A DNA stretch of 45,237 bases from Nitrososphaerota archaeon (GCA_028866655.1 JAGWHQ010000012.1:1-45237); one strand, 5' to 3'; shown: positions 23,251 to 32,369, counted from the stretch's first letter. Numbers and translations are program-made. The notes: a model not told the origin generated them from the letters alone.

Positions 23251-23886
23251 TTGACTTCTTTAGAGATTGTACAAGAAAGTGGTAACAATATGGTTGTTAA
23301 GTTAAAGGGTATACCTGTTCAATATGCTAATGCACTTAGACGAATTTGCTTGGCAGGAATTCCTACATTTGCTGTTGATGATGTCATAATTATTGAAAAT
23401 TCATCAGTTTTGCCTGACGAGGGAGTAGCTCATAGACTTGCTATGATGCCACTGAGAACAGATCTTGAAAGATTTGTAGAACCATCTGCATGTGACTGCC
23501 ACAGCGAACTTGGCTGTAGTCGATGCAGAGTATTGCTCATGCTGGACTCGGGCAATTCAGATACAACTCGCACTATCACATCATCTGAAATCAGTTCAGA
23601 AGATGAAGTTGTCAAGCCAGTCAGTCCCAATATTCCAATTGTTGCACTAGCTCCAAGTCAGAAATTAAAAGTAGAGGCATATGCCAGACTAGGCAGAGGT
23701 AGCGATCATGCCAAATGGAATTCTGCTACAGTTTCAGCTCTTACATCTACAAGTAATCCAGATGAACATATTTTGACTATAGAGACAACAGGTAGCTTGA
23801 CTCCAAAAGAAGTCCTACGTGCAGCTATTGACGAACTCGAAAAAAGACTAGGCGAATTCCAAAAGAATGTAGCCACACTTGAGTGA
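23251..23886 (+). CDS. rpoD: DNA-directed RNA polymerase subunit D (Rpo3)
   Basis: Subunit D pairs with L to form the assembly platform of RNA polymerase. The sequence has the alpha-like motif IPVQYANALRRICLAGIPTFAVDDV and the C-terminal dimerisation helix (TPKEVLRAAIDELEKRLGEF). C81, C83, C89 and C92 (ACDCHSELGCSRC) match the zinc loop of eukaryotic Rpb3. At 211 residues it lacks the [4Fe-4S] ferredoxin-like domain 3 of Sulfolobus D. The start is TTG at 23251, divergent from SBDS over a 70-85 bp promoter region. It leads an operon with uL18e, uL13 and uS9, an order found across archaea. Confidence 0.95.
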   Translation: MTSLEIVQESGNNMVVKLKGIPVQYANALRRICLAGIPTFAVDDVIIIENSSVLPDEGVAHRLAMMPLRTDLERFVEPSACDCHSELGCSRCRVLLMLDSGNSDTTRTITSSEISSEDEVVKPVSPNIPIVALAPSQKLKVEAYARLGRGSDHAKWNSATVSALTSTSNPDEHILTIETTGSLTPKEVLRAAIDELEKRLGEFQKNVATLE

Positions 23887-23926
23887 AGAATCTATTATAT
23901 TTGGGTAAAAGTGGGCATTATTACAC

Positions 23927-24274
23927 ATGACTAATCAGATTGTTATTCAAATGGTGAAGACCTTGCGTGGTGCTTCCAAGAAAAACAATGCTCCAATATG
24001 GGAAAGATTAGCAGATCTGGCTTTAAAACCAACCAGAGCAAAGAGAATAATGAATTTGGGTCAACTGGATAAATTAGTATCAGATAACGATGTAGTAGTA
24101 GTTCCAGGTAAAATTCTAGGAACTGGAAGCCTTTCACACAAAATAACATTATGTTCATTTTCAATATCGACTACAGGTGCAAAAAAAATAACACAATCAG
24201 GCGGAAAAATATCTGACATATCTCAGATTATCAAAGATCACCCAACTGGAAAAGGAGTAAAAATAATTGGTTAA
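23927..24274 (+). CDS. rpl18e: ribosomal protein eL18 (L18e)
   Basis: The 115-residue protein contains the family motifs IVIQMVKTLRGASKKNNAPIW, ALKPTRAKRIMNLGQLD and VVVPGKILGTGSLSHKITL. Length is normal for archaeal L18e. It lies 40 bp after rpoD and overlaps the start of uL13 by eight bases, so it is part of the same transcript. Confidence 0.95.
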   Translation: MTNQIVIQMVKTLRGASKKNNAPIWERLADLALKPTRAKRIMNLGQLDKLVSDNDVVVVPGKILGTGSLSHKITLCSFSISTTGAKKITQSGGKISDISQIIKDHPTGKGVKIIG

Positions 24275-24752
24275 ACAAGTTACCGAAGTAAAATCAGCAG
24301 AAAAGAAGGCAGTAGTATCATCACAGACAATCATAGTTGATGGAACAAACATGATAGCAGGTAGACTTTGTTCCCATGTTGCAAAACTACTCATAAAAGG
24401 AAACAGAGTATCAATTGTCAATGCAGAAAACATCATGATTTCAGGAGATAGAAAAATGATCATTGAACAGTATAGAAAGTTCTTGGAAATTGGAAGTATC
24501 AATAATCCTAAATTCGGTCCATTCCATCCCCGCAGACCAGACACCATAATTAGTAGAATGGTACGAGGAATGTTGCCAAAGAACAAGCCATCAGGTCAAA
24601 CATCTTTGAAAAGATTAAGAGCATACCTTGGTGTACCAAATGAATTAAGATCAAAGAAAACAACACAATTTGATGATGCTAAAATTAGAAGACCTTCTCC
24701 ATATTATACAACTCTAGGAGAATTAGGTAAAATGGTTGGGTGGCACGAATAA
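24267..24752 (+). CDS. rpl13: ribosomal protein uL13
   Basis: Recognised by IIVDGTNMIAGRLCSHVAKL, the RRPDTIISRMVRGMLPKNK motif and LRAYLGVPNE. The N-terminus (KQVTEVKSAEKKAVVSSQ) is a short lineage-type extension of about 20 residues before the conserved part. The start, a TTG at 24267, overlaps L18e; the stop overlaps the start of uS9 as TAATG. Confidence 0.95.
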   Translation: MVKQVTEVKSAEKKAVVSSQTIIVDGTNMIAGRLCSHVAKLLIKGNRVSIVNAENIMISGDRKMIIEQYRKFLEIGSINNPKFGPFHPRRPDTIISRMVRGMLPKNKPSGQTSLKRLRAYLGVPNELRSKKTTQFDDAKIRRPSPYYTTLGELGKMVGWHE

Positions 24753-25195
24753 TGGTGAAATTAGAAAGCTATTACGCATCTAGAAAGACCGCACGTGCAC
24801 ATGCATATATCACAAAAGGAGTAGGTCGAGTAAGAATTAACAACATTCCAGTAGAAATGGTTCAACAAGAAGTAGCACGAGAAATCATGCTAGGCCCATT
24901 AGAGGTTGCAGGAGAATTAAGAAACAAGATTGATCTCTCAGTAAAGGTCAAGGGAGGAGGCTTTGTCGGACAATCTTATGCAAGCGCAATTGCAATTTCA
25001 AGAGCCATGACAGGTTGGACAAAATCCAGAAAGGAACCAAAAGATCATCCACTTACAAGAACAGTAAGAGAAGATCTTAGAAAACGATTGAGTGAATTTG
25101 ACAAGCACTTGTTAAGTGGAGATGACAGAAGAAAGGAACCAAAGAAATTTGGCGGCCCCGGTGCTAGAAGAAGAAAACAGAAATCATATAGATAG
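24752..25195 (+). CDS. rps9: ribosomal protein uS9
   Basis: The protein shows ESYYASRKTARAHAYITKG, GRVRINNIPVEM, SVKVKGGGFVGQS and the basic tail ending GGPGARRRKQKSYR, in which the last residues contact P-site tRNA. I chose the ATG at 24752 (TAATG overlap with uL13) instead of the in-frame GTG at 24740, which would add four residues. In many archaea rpoN, rpoK and uS2 follow here; in this window a nucleotidyltransferase follows instead. Confidence 0.95.
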   Translation: MVKLESYYASRKTARAHAYITKGVGRVRINNIPVEMVQQEVAREIMLGPLEVAGELRNKIDLSVKVKGGGFVGQSYASAIAISRAMTGWTKSRKEPKDHPLTRTVREDLRKRLSEFDKHLLSGDDRRKEPKKFGGPGARRRKQKSYR

Positions 25196-25197
25196 AT

Positions 25198-25929
25198 TTG
25201 AAAGCTGTAATTTTGGCAGGAGGCCGCGGAACACGCGGACGGCCATTTACAGATTACATTCCAAAAGCAATGATTCCAGTCAATGGAAGACCGCTTGTCT
25301 ATTACATTGCCAAGTATCTTTCTAAGTTTGACATAGTTGATGAGATAATCATACTAGGTAATTTTTCAGGCATTGGAAAACAGATAGAGAAATATTTTGA
25401 AAACCACACTTCGTTTAAAAAAACCATAAAATTTACACAAGATTCACAAAGTGGAACAGGAGGAGATCTTGTTCACCTAAAAACATCTCTTGGTAAGAGT
25501 AAAGAGTTTCTCTTGTGGTTTGTGGATAACCTGTGCCCAGTTGACATAGATAAAATGTATCAATTTCACAAAGATTCCAAGACAGATGCCACAATAGCTG
25601 TTCGAAGATATAGAAAAGAAGAGACCGGATTTGCCATAGTTAAAAACGGAATAATTCAGGAATTCAAAGAAAAACCCACAATTGAATTACAGATGGCAGA
25701 ATGTCTTGGGATATACATCATAGACTCTAAGATAATCAATACGATTAAGACCAAGAGCCAACGAAAAAAAGATCTGAATCTTTCTTATGACATATTGCAA
25801 CCATTATCCAAGAAAGGAAAAATTGCTGCATATGACATAGGAAAAATCCAGTGGTTGGACATTGATTCACCTACACGTGTTGAGAGAAATAAAGAGTTGG
25901 TTAAGTCAATAATAAAGAAATTAGATTAG
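25198..25929 (+). CDS. sugar-phosphate nucleotidyltransferase
   Basis: The N-terminus MKAVILAGGRGTRGRPFTDY with IPKAMIPVNGRPL is the NTP-transferase signature (GGxGTR...PKxM), shared by glucose-1-phosphate thymidylyl- and mannose-1-phosphate guanylyltransferases. The second half has WFVDNLCPVDID in place of the usual GDN/GD metal motif and EKPTIEL (the EKP motif). At 243 residues it has no C-terminal hexapeptide domain. The start is TTG at 25198, two bases after the uS9 stop, so it is probably read with the ribosomal operon. It would supply an activated sugar for glycosylation; the substrate is open. Its stop shares bases with that of the convergent leuD. Confidence 0.88.
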   Translation: MKAVILAGGRGTRGRPFTDYIPKAMIPVNGRPLVYYIAKYLSKFDIVDEIIILGNFSGIGKQIEKYFENHTSFKKTIKFTQDSQSGTGGDLVHLKTSLGKSKEFLLWFVDNLCPVDIDKMYQFHKDSKTDATIAVRRYRKEETGFAIVKNGIIQEFKEKPTIELQMAECLGIYIIDSKIINTIKTKSQRKKDLNLSYDILQPLSKKGKIAAYDIGKIQWLDIDSPTRVERNKELVKSIIKKLD

Positions 25930-26495
25930 ATTTTGTGAGATTTCTCATAGATTGCAATTTTATTTTCGTGTAGCAAGGTCACTGCAATATCATCAAGGCC
26001 CTCAAGTAGAATTTTTTTCCAATGTGATTCTATATGAAATGAGATGGATTTACCACCTACCATGATTGATTGACTCTCTAAATCTATTTCAATTTCTGAT
26101 TTTGTTGAAAACAATTGTTGCAGGGTATCATCTGAGACCCTAATTGGAAGGACTCCATTTTTGAAACAATTATTGTAAAATATATCAGCAAACGATGTAG
26201 AGATAATTACCTTAAAACCATAATCATCAAGTGCCCACACTGCATGCTCACGGCTAGAACCACAACCAAAGTTATCTCTTGCAAGCAAGATCTTGGAATT
26301 TTTGTACGAAGGATCGTTTAAGATAAAATCTTTTTTTGGAGTACCGTTCTCAAACCTCCAATCGTAAAACAAGTATTGGCCAAACCCAGTTCTTTGAATT
26401 AGTTTTAGAAATTGTTTTGGCACTATCTGATCAGTATCAACATTTACCTTGTCAAGTGGAGTAGCTATGCTTTTTATTTTTTTGAATGGCTGCAT
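25926..26495 (-). CDS. leuD: 3-isopropylmalate dehydratase small subunit, bacterial type
   Basis: The small subunit supplies the mobile swivel domain of isopropylmalate isomerase in leucine synthesis. Motifs are VNVDTDQIVPKQFLKLI and LARDNFGCGSSREHAVWAL, with ISTSFADIFYNNCFKNGVLPI. The 189-residue length is that of the bacterial-type LeuD, longer than the 160-residue archaeal type further on. The ATG directly abuts the LeuC stop (TAGATG). The pair has its own probable promoter upstream of leuC and converges on the nucleotidyltransferase with a four-base overlap. Confidence 0.92.
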   Translation of the reverse strand: MQPFKKIKSIATPLDKVNVDTDQIVPKQFLKLIQRTGFGQYLFYDWRFENGTPKKDFILNDPSYKNSKILLARDNFGCGSSREHAVWALDDYGFKVIISTSFADIFYNNCFKNGVLPIRVSDDTLQQLFSTKSEIEIDLESQSIMVGGKSISFHIESHWKKILLEGLDDIAVTLLHENKIAIYEKSHKI

Positions 26496-27908
26496 CTAGT
26501 TCAAATCCAATTCCCGCACATCTACAAAATGTCCATTTATTGCAGCTGCTGCAGCCATGACTGGGCTTACAAGATGTGTTCTCCCGCCAGTACCTTGTCT
26601 TCCTTCAAAGTTTCTATTTGAAGTACTAGCACATCTTTCTCCTGCTGCTAGAATATCAGGATTCATACCAAGACACATACTACAACCAGATTCTCTCCAT
26701 TCAAATCCAGCATCTTTGAATATTTTATCAAGACCAATCTCTTCTGCATTTTTCTTTACAAGTTGTGATCCTGGTACAACCATTGCCCGTACTTGTGATG
26801 AAACTTTTTTTCCTTTTACAACTTTTGCTGCCTCCATCAAGTCTCCTAATCTTGAATTAGTACACGAGCCAATGAACACTCTATCAATTGTGATATCAGT
26901 AATTGCCGTACCAGATTTTAGATTCATATATTGAAGAGCTTTTTCTGCACCTTTTTCTTCCTCTGGGTTTCCTTTTCCATATTCATCTGGAAATGGCACA
27001 GTGCCTGTAACATCAGTTGTCATTGCAGGGTTTGTACCCCAGCTCACTTGAGGTGCAATGTTTTCCGCACCTAGTGTAAATGACTTGTCAAATCTTGCTC
27101 CACTGTCTGATTTCAAGTTTTCACGCCAGAGATTAACACATTCATCATAATTTTGTGGAACATATTTTCTTCCTCTGAGATATTGGAATGTTTTTTCATC
27201 AGGGGCAATCAATCCAGCACGTGCTCCTGCCTCAATTGACATGTTACAAATGGTCATTCTTTGTTCCATTGTCAATTCAGAGATTGTTTCACCACGATAT
27301 TCAATTACAGTTCCTGTTCCCCCAGCAGTTCCAATTTTTCTAATAATGGAAAGTATGATGTCCTTTGCAGTTACAGCATGAGGATTTTTTCTCTTTCCTT
27401 GAATGTTAATTTCAAAAGTTTTTGGTTTTTCCATCATTATACATTGAGTTGCCAAGACATGTTCAACATCACTTGTACCTATTCCAAATGCAAGTGCTCC
27501 AAAGGCACCATGTGTAGAGGTATGACTATCTCCACAGACAATAGTTGTTCCAGGAAGTGTTATGCCTAATTCTGGACCGATGACATGCACTATACCTTGA
27601 TTTGGACTGTGAATATCAAATAATGTGATTCCAAATTCTTTGCAATTTCTCTCTAGTGCTTTGATTTGAGTTGATGATGTTTGATCTAGGATAGGTAATG
27701 ATCTGTCACTAGTAGGTACATTATGATCCATCGTAGCAAAAGTAAGATCAGCACGTCTGACGGTTCTTCCATTAAGACGTAAACCATCAAAGGCTTGCGG
27801 AGATGTAACTTCATGAACAAGATGTCTGTCCACATAAAGTAATGATCTTCCATTTTCCTCTACAACAATATGAGAATCCCAGATTTTCTCAAATAACGTC
27901 TTTGCCAT
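26496..27908 (-). CDS. leuC: 3-isopropylmalate dehydratase large subunit, bacterial type
   Basis: The 470-residue aconitase-family protein binds a [4Fe-4S] cluster through the cysteines in IGSCTNSR and [10 protein letters not shown]. Other landmarks are [45 protein letters not shown] and [18 protein letters not shown]. It isomerises 2- to 3-isopropylmalate together with leuD. Length and sequence follow the bacterial LeuC1 group, in contrast to the 423-residue archaeal-type protein upstream. It begins 49 bp after the stop of the other leuD-like gene, in a gap with TATA-like sequence. Confidence 0.93.
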   Translation of the reverse strand: MAKTLFEKIWDSHIVVEENGRSLLYVDRHLVHEVTSPQAFDGLRLNGRTVRRADLTFATMDHNVPTSDRSLPILDQTSSTQIKALERNCKEFGITLFDIHSPNQGIVHVIGPELGITLPGTTIVCGDSHTSTHGAFGALAFGIGTSDVEHVLATQCIMMEKPKTFEINIQGKRKNPHAVTAKDIILSIIRKIGTAGGTGTVIEYRGETISELTMEQRMTICNMSIEAGARAGLIAPDEKTFQYLRGRKYVPQNYDECVNLWRENLKSDSGARFDKSFTLGAENIAPQVSWGTNPAMTTDVTGTVPFPDEYGKGNPEEEKGAEKALQYMNLKSGTAITDITIDRVFIGSCTNSRLGDLMEAAKVVKGKKVSSQVRAMVVPGSQLVKKNAEEIGLDKIFKDAGFEWRESGCSMCLGMNPDILAAGERCASTSNRNFEGRQGTGGRTHLVSPVMAAAAAINGHFVDVRELDLN

Positions 27909-27957
27909 TTAGATCATTTAGAGTCAAGATTGGAAATATAATAGTATAAGATCCAAA

Positions 27958-28440
27958 CTAGGGTTTGTAATTGAACAATCCACCGGCTTCTATTATTTTG
28001 CCAATTAGTTCTGGGAAAGGCTTCATTTTGTAGGTCTTGTTCTTTGTCAGATTTTTAATATCATTTGTAGATATGTCAACTTCAAGTGAATCAGTATCAG
28101 AGATATCCTTGTATGCACTCTCATCTATCTCAATGGGGAGTAAAAAGGCTCCATCTACTGCATTTCTGTAAAATATCCTTGCAAAAGATAGCGCCAAGAC
28201 TGCCTTTATTCCAGAATAAGATAATGCAATTGGTGCATGTTCCCTAGAGGAGCCACATCCAAAGTTCTTTCCTGCGACGATAAAATCACCAGGTTTGACT
28301 CTCTTGTGAAAGTCCTTATCCAATCCCTCCATGGCATGTGTCGCTAGCTCTGCATAATCATGAATTTTTAGATAAGGACCTGGTAAGATTACATCAGTGT
28401 CGATGTTATCGCGTTCATATTTTATTACAGAACCCTTCAT
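27958..28440 (-). CDS. isopropylmalate/homoaconitate-type dehydratase small subunit, archaeal type
   Basis: A 160-residue swivel-domain protein: VIKYERDNIDTDVILPGPYL, AGKNFGCGSSREHAPIAL and ALSFARIFYRNAVDGAFLLP are the family motifs. It corresponds to the shorter LeuD/HacB group found in archaea and thermophiles, whose members act on isopropylmalate, citramalate-derived methylmalate or homoaconitate. The ATG overlaps the stop of its large subunit as ATGA, so they form one enzyme. The sequence in the specificity loop region (YLKIHDYAEL) does not let me name the substrate with certainty. Confidence 0.88.
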   Translation of the reverse strand: MKGSVIKYERDNIDTDVILPGPYLKIHDYAELATHAMEGLDKDFHKRVKPGDFIVAGKNFGCGSSREHAPIALSYSGIKAVLALSFARIFYRNAVDGAFLLPIEIDESAYKDISDTDSLEVDISTNDIKNLTKNKTYKMKPFPELIGKIIEAGGLFNYKP

Positions 28441-29708
28441 TTGAGGTCCCTCGGATCAGTTATTTTTCCAGTAACTGCAGATGCTGCTGCAACAAGAGGT
28501 GATGCAAGATATGTTTGTGATTCAATGTGTCCCATTCTTCCTGGAAAGTTTCTATTTGTTGTACTGATACAAATTTCATCTTTTGCTAGAACGCCCATGT
28601 GAGCACCACAGCAAGCACCACATGTCGGAGGTCCTACAACTACTCCAGCATCCATGAAAATTTTCAACAGTCCAATATCCATTGCTTTTCTAAATATCGA
28701 CATTGCTGCAGGCAATATTTCAGTTCTAATCTTTACTGTTTTTCCTTTTAGGATTTTTGCTGCAGCTTGTAAATCTTCTAGCTTTGCGCCAGTGCATGAA
28801 CCAATGTATGCCTTGTCAAGTTCAACAGAAGACAAGTCCCTGGCAACAACTGTATTTTCAGGCGAAAATGGTTTTGCCACAATAGGTTCCATTTCAGAAC
28901 CCTCGTATTCGTAAATTTTTTCATATTGCGCATCTGTATCACCATGAACTTCGTTGTATTTTGTAACTCCTCTTTCTGCAAGATATTCTCTTAATTTTTG
29001 ATCCGGTTCCACTATACCACTTTTGGCACCCGCCTCTGTTGTCATGTTTGTCAAAGTCAATCTACTTTCAACAGACATTTCTGATATGCCGGTTCCACCA
29101 AACTGCATGGTTTTGTATGCTGCACCATCAGTTCCAATATCACCAATTATTTTCAATATCAAATCTTTTGCCATTACATGATCTGGAAGTTTTCCATTTA
29201 GCTTAAAGTATAATGTCTCAGGTACCTTGAACCATATTTTTCCGTTCAACAAGACATATGCAACATCAGTATGTCCAAGACCTGCTGCAAATGCACCAAG
29301 AGCACCAGTGGTGTTTGTGTGAGAATCTCCTCCCACATAGACTTCTCCTGGAAGTACCATTGCTTCTTCATGAGATAAAGTATGACAGATGCCATACTGA
29401 CCCATTCCATATTTGAAATGCTTTTTTATTCCAAATTGCTTTGTGAAATTTGTTAACAATACAACATTTTGTGCAGATATCTTGTCAGCTGCAGGTACAA
29501 AATGGTCTTCTGCAACCCATACTCTATCAGGATTCCATACTTTGTCAATCACCATTCCTTTCTTTCTTAATTTTTCAAATACTGCCAATACACCAGGTCC
29601 AGATACATCGTGGACCATTACCTTATCTACATTAACGAAGACCACATCTCCTGGTGAAACTGACGTCTTTCCAGAAGCCCGGGCTAGGATTTTTTCAGTA
29701 ATATTCAA
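28437..29708 (-). CDS. isopropylmalate/homoaconitate-type dehydratase large subunit, archaeal type
   Basis: The 423-residue aconitase-family protein has GQYGICHTLSHEE, GEVYVGGDSHTNTTGALGAF, the cluster cysteines in IGSCTGAKLEDL and PTCGACCGAH, and STTNRNFPGRMGH. This is the LeuC2/HacA group. It forms an operon with the small subunit downstream. Having this pair next to a complete bacterial-type LeuCD suggests either redundant isomerases or a different substrate for one, for example citramalate to methylmalate in isoleucine synthesis. It is divergent from cofE with a 72-bp gap. Confidence 0.88.
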   Translation of the reverse strand: MNITEKILARASGKTSVSPGDVVFVNVDKVMVHDVSGPGVLAVFEKLRKKGMVIDKVWNPDRVWVAEDHFVPAADKISAQNVVLLTNFTKQFGIKKHFKYGMGQYGICHTLSHEEAMVLPGEVYVGGDSHTNTTGALGAFAAGLGHTDVAYVLLNGKIWFKVPETLYFKLNGKLPDHVMAKDLILKIIGDIGTDGAAYKTMQFGGTGISEMSVESRLTLTNMTTEAGAKSGIVEPDQKLREYLAERGVTKYNEVHGDTDAQYEKIYEYEGSEMEPIVAKPFSPENTVVARDLSSVELDKAYIGSCTGAKLEDLQAAAKILKGKTVKIRTEILPAAMSIFRKAMDIGLLKIFMDAGVVVGPPTCGACCGAHMGVLAKDEICISTTNRNFPGRMGHIESQTYLASPLVAAASAVTGKITDPRDLK

Positions 29709-29780
29709 TACAAAAAATCAACTTGAAAGAAATTAAAATGTTTGGAGAACCATTAATAGTAATTATCATTTAAAGCACAT

Positions 29781-30551
29781 ATGCCACTCACAGTTTTACC
29801 TATAAAGTCTACATTGAAAAAAGAACTATTTCATTTGTTTGAAAGCATCGTAGCAGATCTGGCAGATGCAAACATAGTTCCTCAAAATGACGATGTCATA
29901 GTAATTTCAAGCAAGTATGTTGCAAATTCACAAGGGAGAGTTTTAGAATACAACAAGGTGATGCCTTCCACTGATGCAGAAAAAATTGCCAAAAGGTTTC
30001 GTATGAAACCAAGCATTGCAGAGATAATTCTTAGAGAATCAGATACAATATTTGGCGGAATTCCAGGATTTGTAATTACATCGTCAGATAACATCATGGC
30101 ACCAAATGCAGGAATAGACAAATCCAATACAAAAAGCGGAACACTGGTGTTATATCCAAATGAGCCATATCTTGGTGCAGAGCATCTTAAAAGAAAATTT
30201 CTCTTAAAGTATAACGTTCATGTTGGTATAATCATTGCAGACAGCAGACTAATGCCTGGCAGAGTTGGAACTGTTGGCGTCGCAATAGCATGTGCAGGAA
30301 TCGAGCCTACATCTGATCTCCGAGGCGAAAAAGACTTGTATGGAAATGCTCTCAAGGTAACTTTTCAAGCAGTTGCAGACGATCTTGCATCCATTGCCAA
30401 TCTAAAGATGGGCGAGGGCTCTGACGCAACTCCATGTGTATTGATTAGAAATTCAGATGCAATGATTACTGATAGAAAGATAAGAGAAGACGAGATGGCA
30501 ATATCGTATGAACAGTGTGTCTACGTTCGTGGACTAGGAACGAGAATTTAA
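29781..30551 (+). CDS. cofE: coenzyme F420-0:L-glutamate ligase
   Basis: CofE adds glutamate residues to F420-0 using GTP. The 256-residue sequence has DDVIVISSKYVANSQGRV, ESDTIFGGIPGFVIT, MAPNAGIDKSN and ADSRLMPGRVGTVGVAIACAG, the known CofE landmarks, and ends without the FMN reductase-like domain found in bacterial FbiB. Length is normal for archaea. Ammonia-oxidising archaea make F420, though its role there is unclear. Other cof genes are not in this window. Confidence 0.93.
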   Translation: MPLTVLPIKSTLKKELFHLFESIVADLADANIVPQNDDVIVISSKYVANSQGRVLEYNKVMPSTDAEKIAKRFRMKPSIAEIILRESDTIFGGIPGFVITSSDNIMAPNAGIDKSNTKSGTLVLYPNEPYLGAEHLKRKFLLKYNVHVGIIIADSRLMPGRVGTVGVAIACAGIEPTSDLRGEKDLYGNALKVTFQAVADDLASIANLKMGEGSDATPCVLIRNSDAMITDRKIREDEMAISYEQCVYVRGLGTRI

Positions 30552-30592
30552 AACAACTATAGTTTTAATAGAGCTAAAATGGACGCCAAGCT

Positions 30593-31144
30593 ATGGTAGA
30601 GTTTCTTACAAGATATCCCAAGACCATGGCTTTTCATGATGGCAAGAGCGACAAAGTCAAGGTGGATACAAAGGGAGTCGAACAGCTCACCATAGTTGTA
30701 AAGAAAAGCGTGGAAGAAATGTTAAAGATCTTTTCCAATGAGGGTTTTACTCATGTAAAGTTTGAACACAAGCAAGAAATGCAGATTGGCAGCGGCCTTT
30801 CATTGAAATTGAAAAAACCATGGGAGATGCATGTTAGGCTTTTAGAAATGAAAAAAGGTCTTGTTGCAATACAAGCAGAAGTAGAGGTTTCACGTGATTA
30901 TTTGCAACACCTCTTTTGTCAGAGAACTCCTGTATTTTACGAAATAGAAACGCTATTAAAAAAACACCAGATTGAATACAAGATTTGGAATGAACGAATA
31001 AGAAAGTATGTCAACACAGTTCTTGATAACTATAAAGTTAAACTTGCAACTCCAAGTTTTCCAGTATTGGCATGGAAGCCTATGGTATATGTAATTGCAA
31101 CAATAGGCGTATTGTACATGTTCAAGTACATAATGACAATTTAG
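30593..31144 (+). CDS. tail-anchored protein of unknown function
   Basis: The 183-residue protein consists of a soluble alpha-beta part (residues 1-155) and one hydrophobic helix at the very C-terminus (about 162-181, WKPMVYVIATIGVLYMFKYI), so it is probably inserted as a tail-anchored protein with the bulk in the cytoplasm. The soluble part contains SVEEMLKIFSNEGFTHVKFE, a strand-rich middle (KPWEMHVRLLEMKKGLVAIQAEVEV is one charged hairpin) and a helical end. I do not recognise the family. A TATA-like TTTTAATA is centred about 28 bp before the ATG, so it has its own leaderless promoter despite the 41-bp gap to cofE. Confidence 0.65.
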   Translation: MVEFLTRYPKTMAFHDGKSDKVKVDTKGVEQLTIVVKKSVEEMLKIFSNEGFTHVKFEHKQEMQIGSGLSLKLKKPWEMHVRLLEMKKGLVAIQAEVEVSRDYLQHLFCQRTPVFYEIETLLKKHQIEYKIWNERIRKYVNTVLDNYKVKLATPSFPVLAWKPMVYVIATIGVLYMFKYIMTI

Positions 31145-31252
31145 AGCATTCAGGAAATATACTAATTAAATAAAATCAGTTGATCTTTTTAGGTAATTTT
31201 GTTTCATAAAATTTAAATTTCTATTTCCCAATATTGTGTTGAAACGAAAACC

Positions 31253-32296
31253 GTGCATTCTACAAAACCAAGCCTAATCATAATATCATGTATGATTATT
31301 ATTGGAACACTTGCCATTTCGTATTCTCTCCAAGCCTCGGCTCAAGAATCTGCAATTCCAAGATGGGTAAAAGATACTGCCAAGTGGTGGTCACAAGGTC
31401 AAACTACCGATTCAGATTTCTTGCAGACCATGCAATACTTGATCGATAACAACATTCTTCACGTCCCAGGTTCTAGTCAGTACACCCAATCAAACTCAAC
31501 CGGTGGTAATACATCAGATGCTTCAAACAATCAACTTGCTGCAAAACTAGACGATTTACAGATCAAGTATGATTCCCTTCAAACAAAATACAATTTACTA
31601 GTTCAACAAGTAACAAGTCTTGGAGATCATTCATCAAATACAGAAGATAACAATGCTACAATATCTGCTGTTGCTGTAAGCCCAGTGATTCAAAGTGATG
31701 GATTTTTTGAGACCACATCATACCAAGGGGCAGTACTCAAAATTACAGTAGATGTTCGAGACGGCACAGGACTTGTTTTAGTAAATACGGCTATTCCAAC
31801 AGGAGTAGATTTTCAGACTTCAGCAAAGACAGCAGTAACAGTAGCTCACAATGTTACTGGAATTGATCTATCCAAGAAAGATGTTATTTTCTCAATCAGC
31901 ACTGGAAATAATCAAAACCTGCAGGCAGTTGATGGAGGCAGTGCAGGGGGTGCAATGACAGTCCTCCTCATCTCAGACATACTGGGCAAATCCATAAACA
32001 ACCAAGTATTGATGACAGGCACCATCCAAGCAGATGGAACAATAGGACCAATTGGTGCAGCATCAGAGAAAGCAGATGCGGCAGGACAATTTGGTGCAAA
32101 GATATTTTTAGTTCCACAAGGACAAGGCGTAATGCCAGTTCAAACATGTAATCAGACAAACGAAGGTCCAGTCATGTATCAGACATGCACTACAGAAGAA
32201 AAATCACTTTCTCCTGCAATGGAAAGCAAATATGGCATGAAAGTAATTGAGATAAACACAATCCAAGATGCGTTAAAGTATTTCAACTCATCTTGA
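31253..32296 (+). CDS. exported Lon-like (S16) serine protease
   Basis: After a signal peptide or anchor (residues 7-30, ending near ASA) comes a short Trp-rich segment (IPRWVKDTAKWWSQGQ followed by DFLQTMQYLIDNNI), a motif repeated in many secreted proteins of this archaeal group, then a coiled-coil-like linker (95-120) and a Lon protease domain (about 150-345). The Ser-Lys dyad is readable as S230 in DGGSAGG and K273 in ASEKADAAGQFGA. There is no AAA ATPase domain, so it resembles the ATP-independent Lon-like proteases, here placed outside the membrane. GTG at 31253 is the start that keeps the signal peptide. It is preceded by an AT-rich promoter region. Substrates are unknown. Confidence 0.85.
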   Translation: MHSTKPSLIIISCMIIIGTLAISYSLQASAQESAIPRWVKDTAKWWSQGQTTDSDFLQTMQYLIDNNILHVPGSSQYTQSNSTGGNTSDASNNQLAAKLDDLQIKYDSLQTKYNLLVQQVTSLGDHSSNTEDNNATISAVAVSPVIQSDGFFETTSYQGAVLKITVDVRDGTGLVLVNTAIPTGVDFQTSAKTAVTVAHNVTGIDLSKKDVIFSISTGNNQNLQAVDGGSAGGAMTVLLISDILGKSINNQVLMTGTIQADGTIGPIGAASEKADAAGQFGAKIFLVPQGQGVMPVQTCNQTNEGPVMYQTCTTEEKSLSPAMESKYGMKVIEINTIQDALKYFNSS

Positions 32297-32337
32297 TAGT
32301 TTACACTTGTTCTAGAAATGAATTTTTCAGAGTGAAC

Positions 32338-32346
32338 CTTTAATTA
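32338..32346 (+). promoter_or_regulatory. TATA-like box of the 176-residue unknown
   Basis: CTTTAATTA is centred 28 bp before the ATG at 32370, fitting a leaderless transcript. Confidence 0.4.
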
Positions 32347-32369
32347 GAAATTTTCATCATTAGCTGTAA

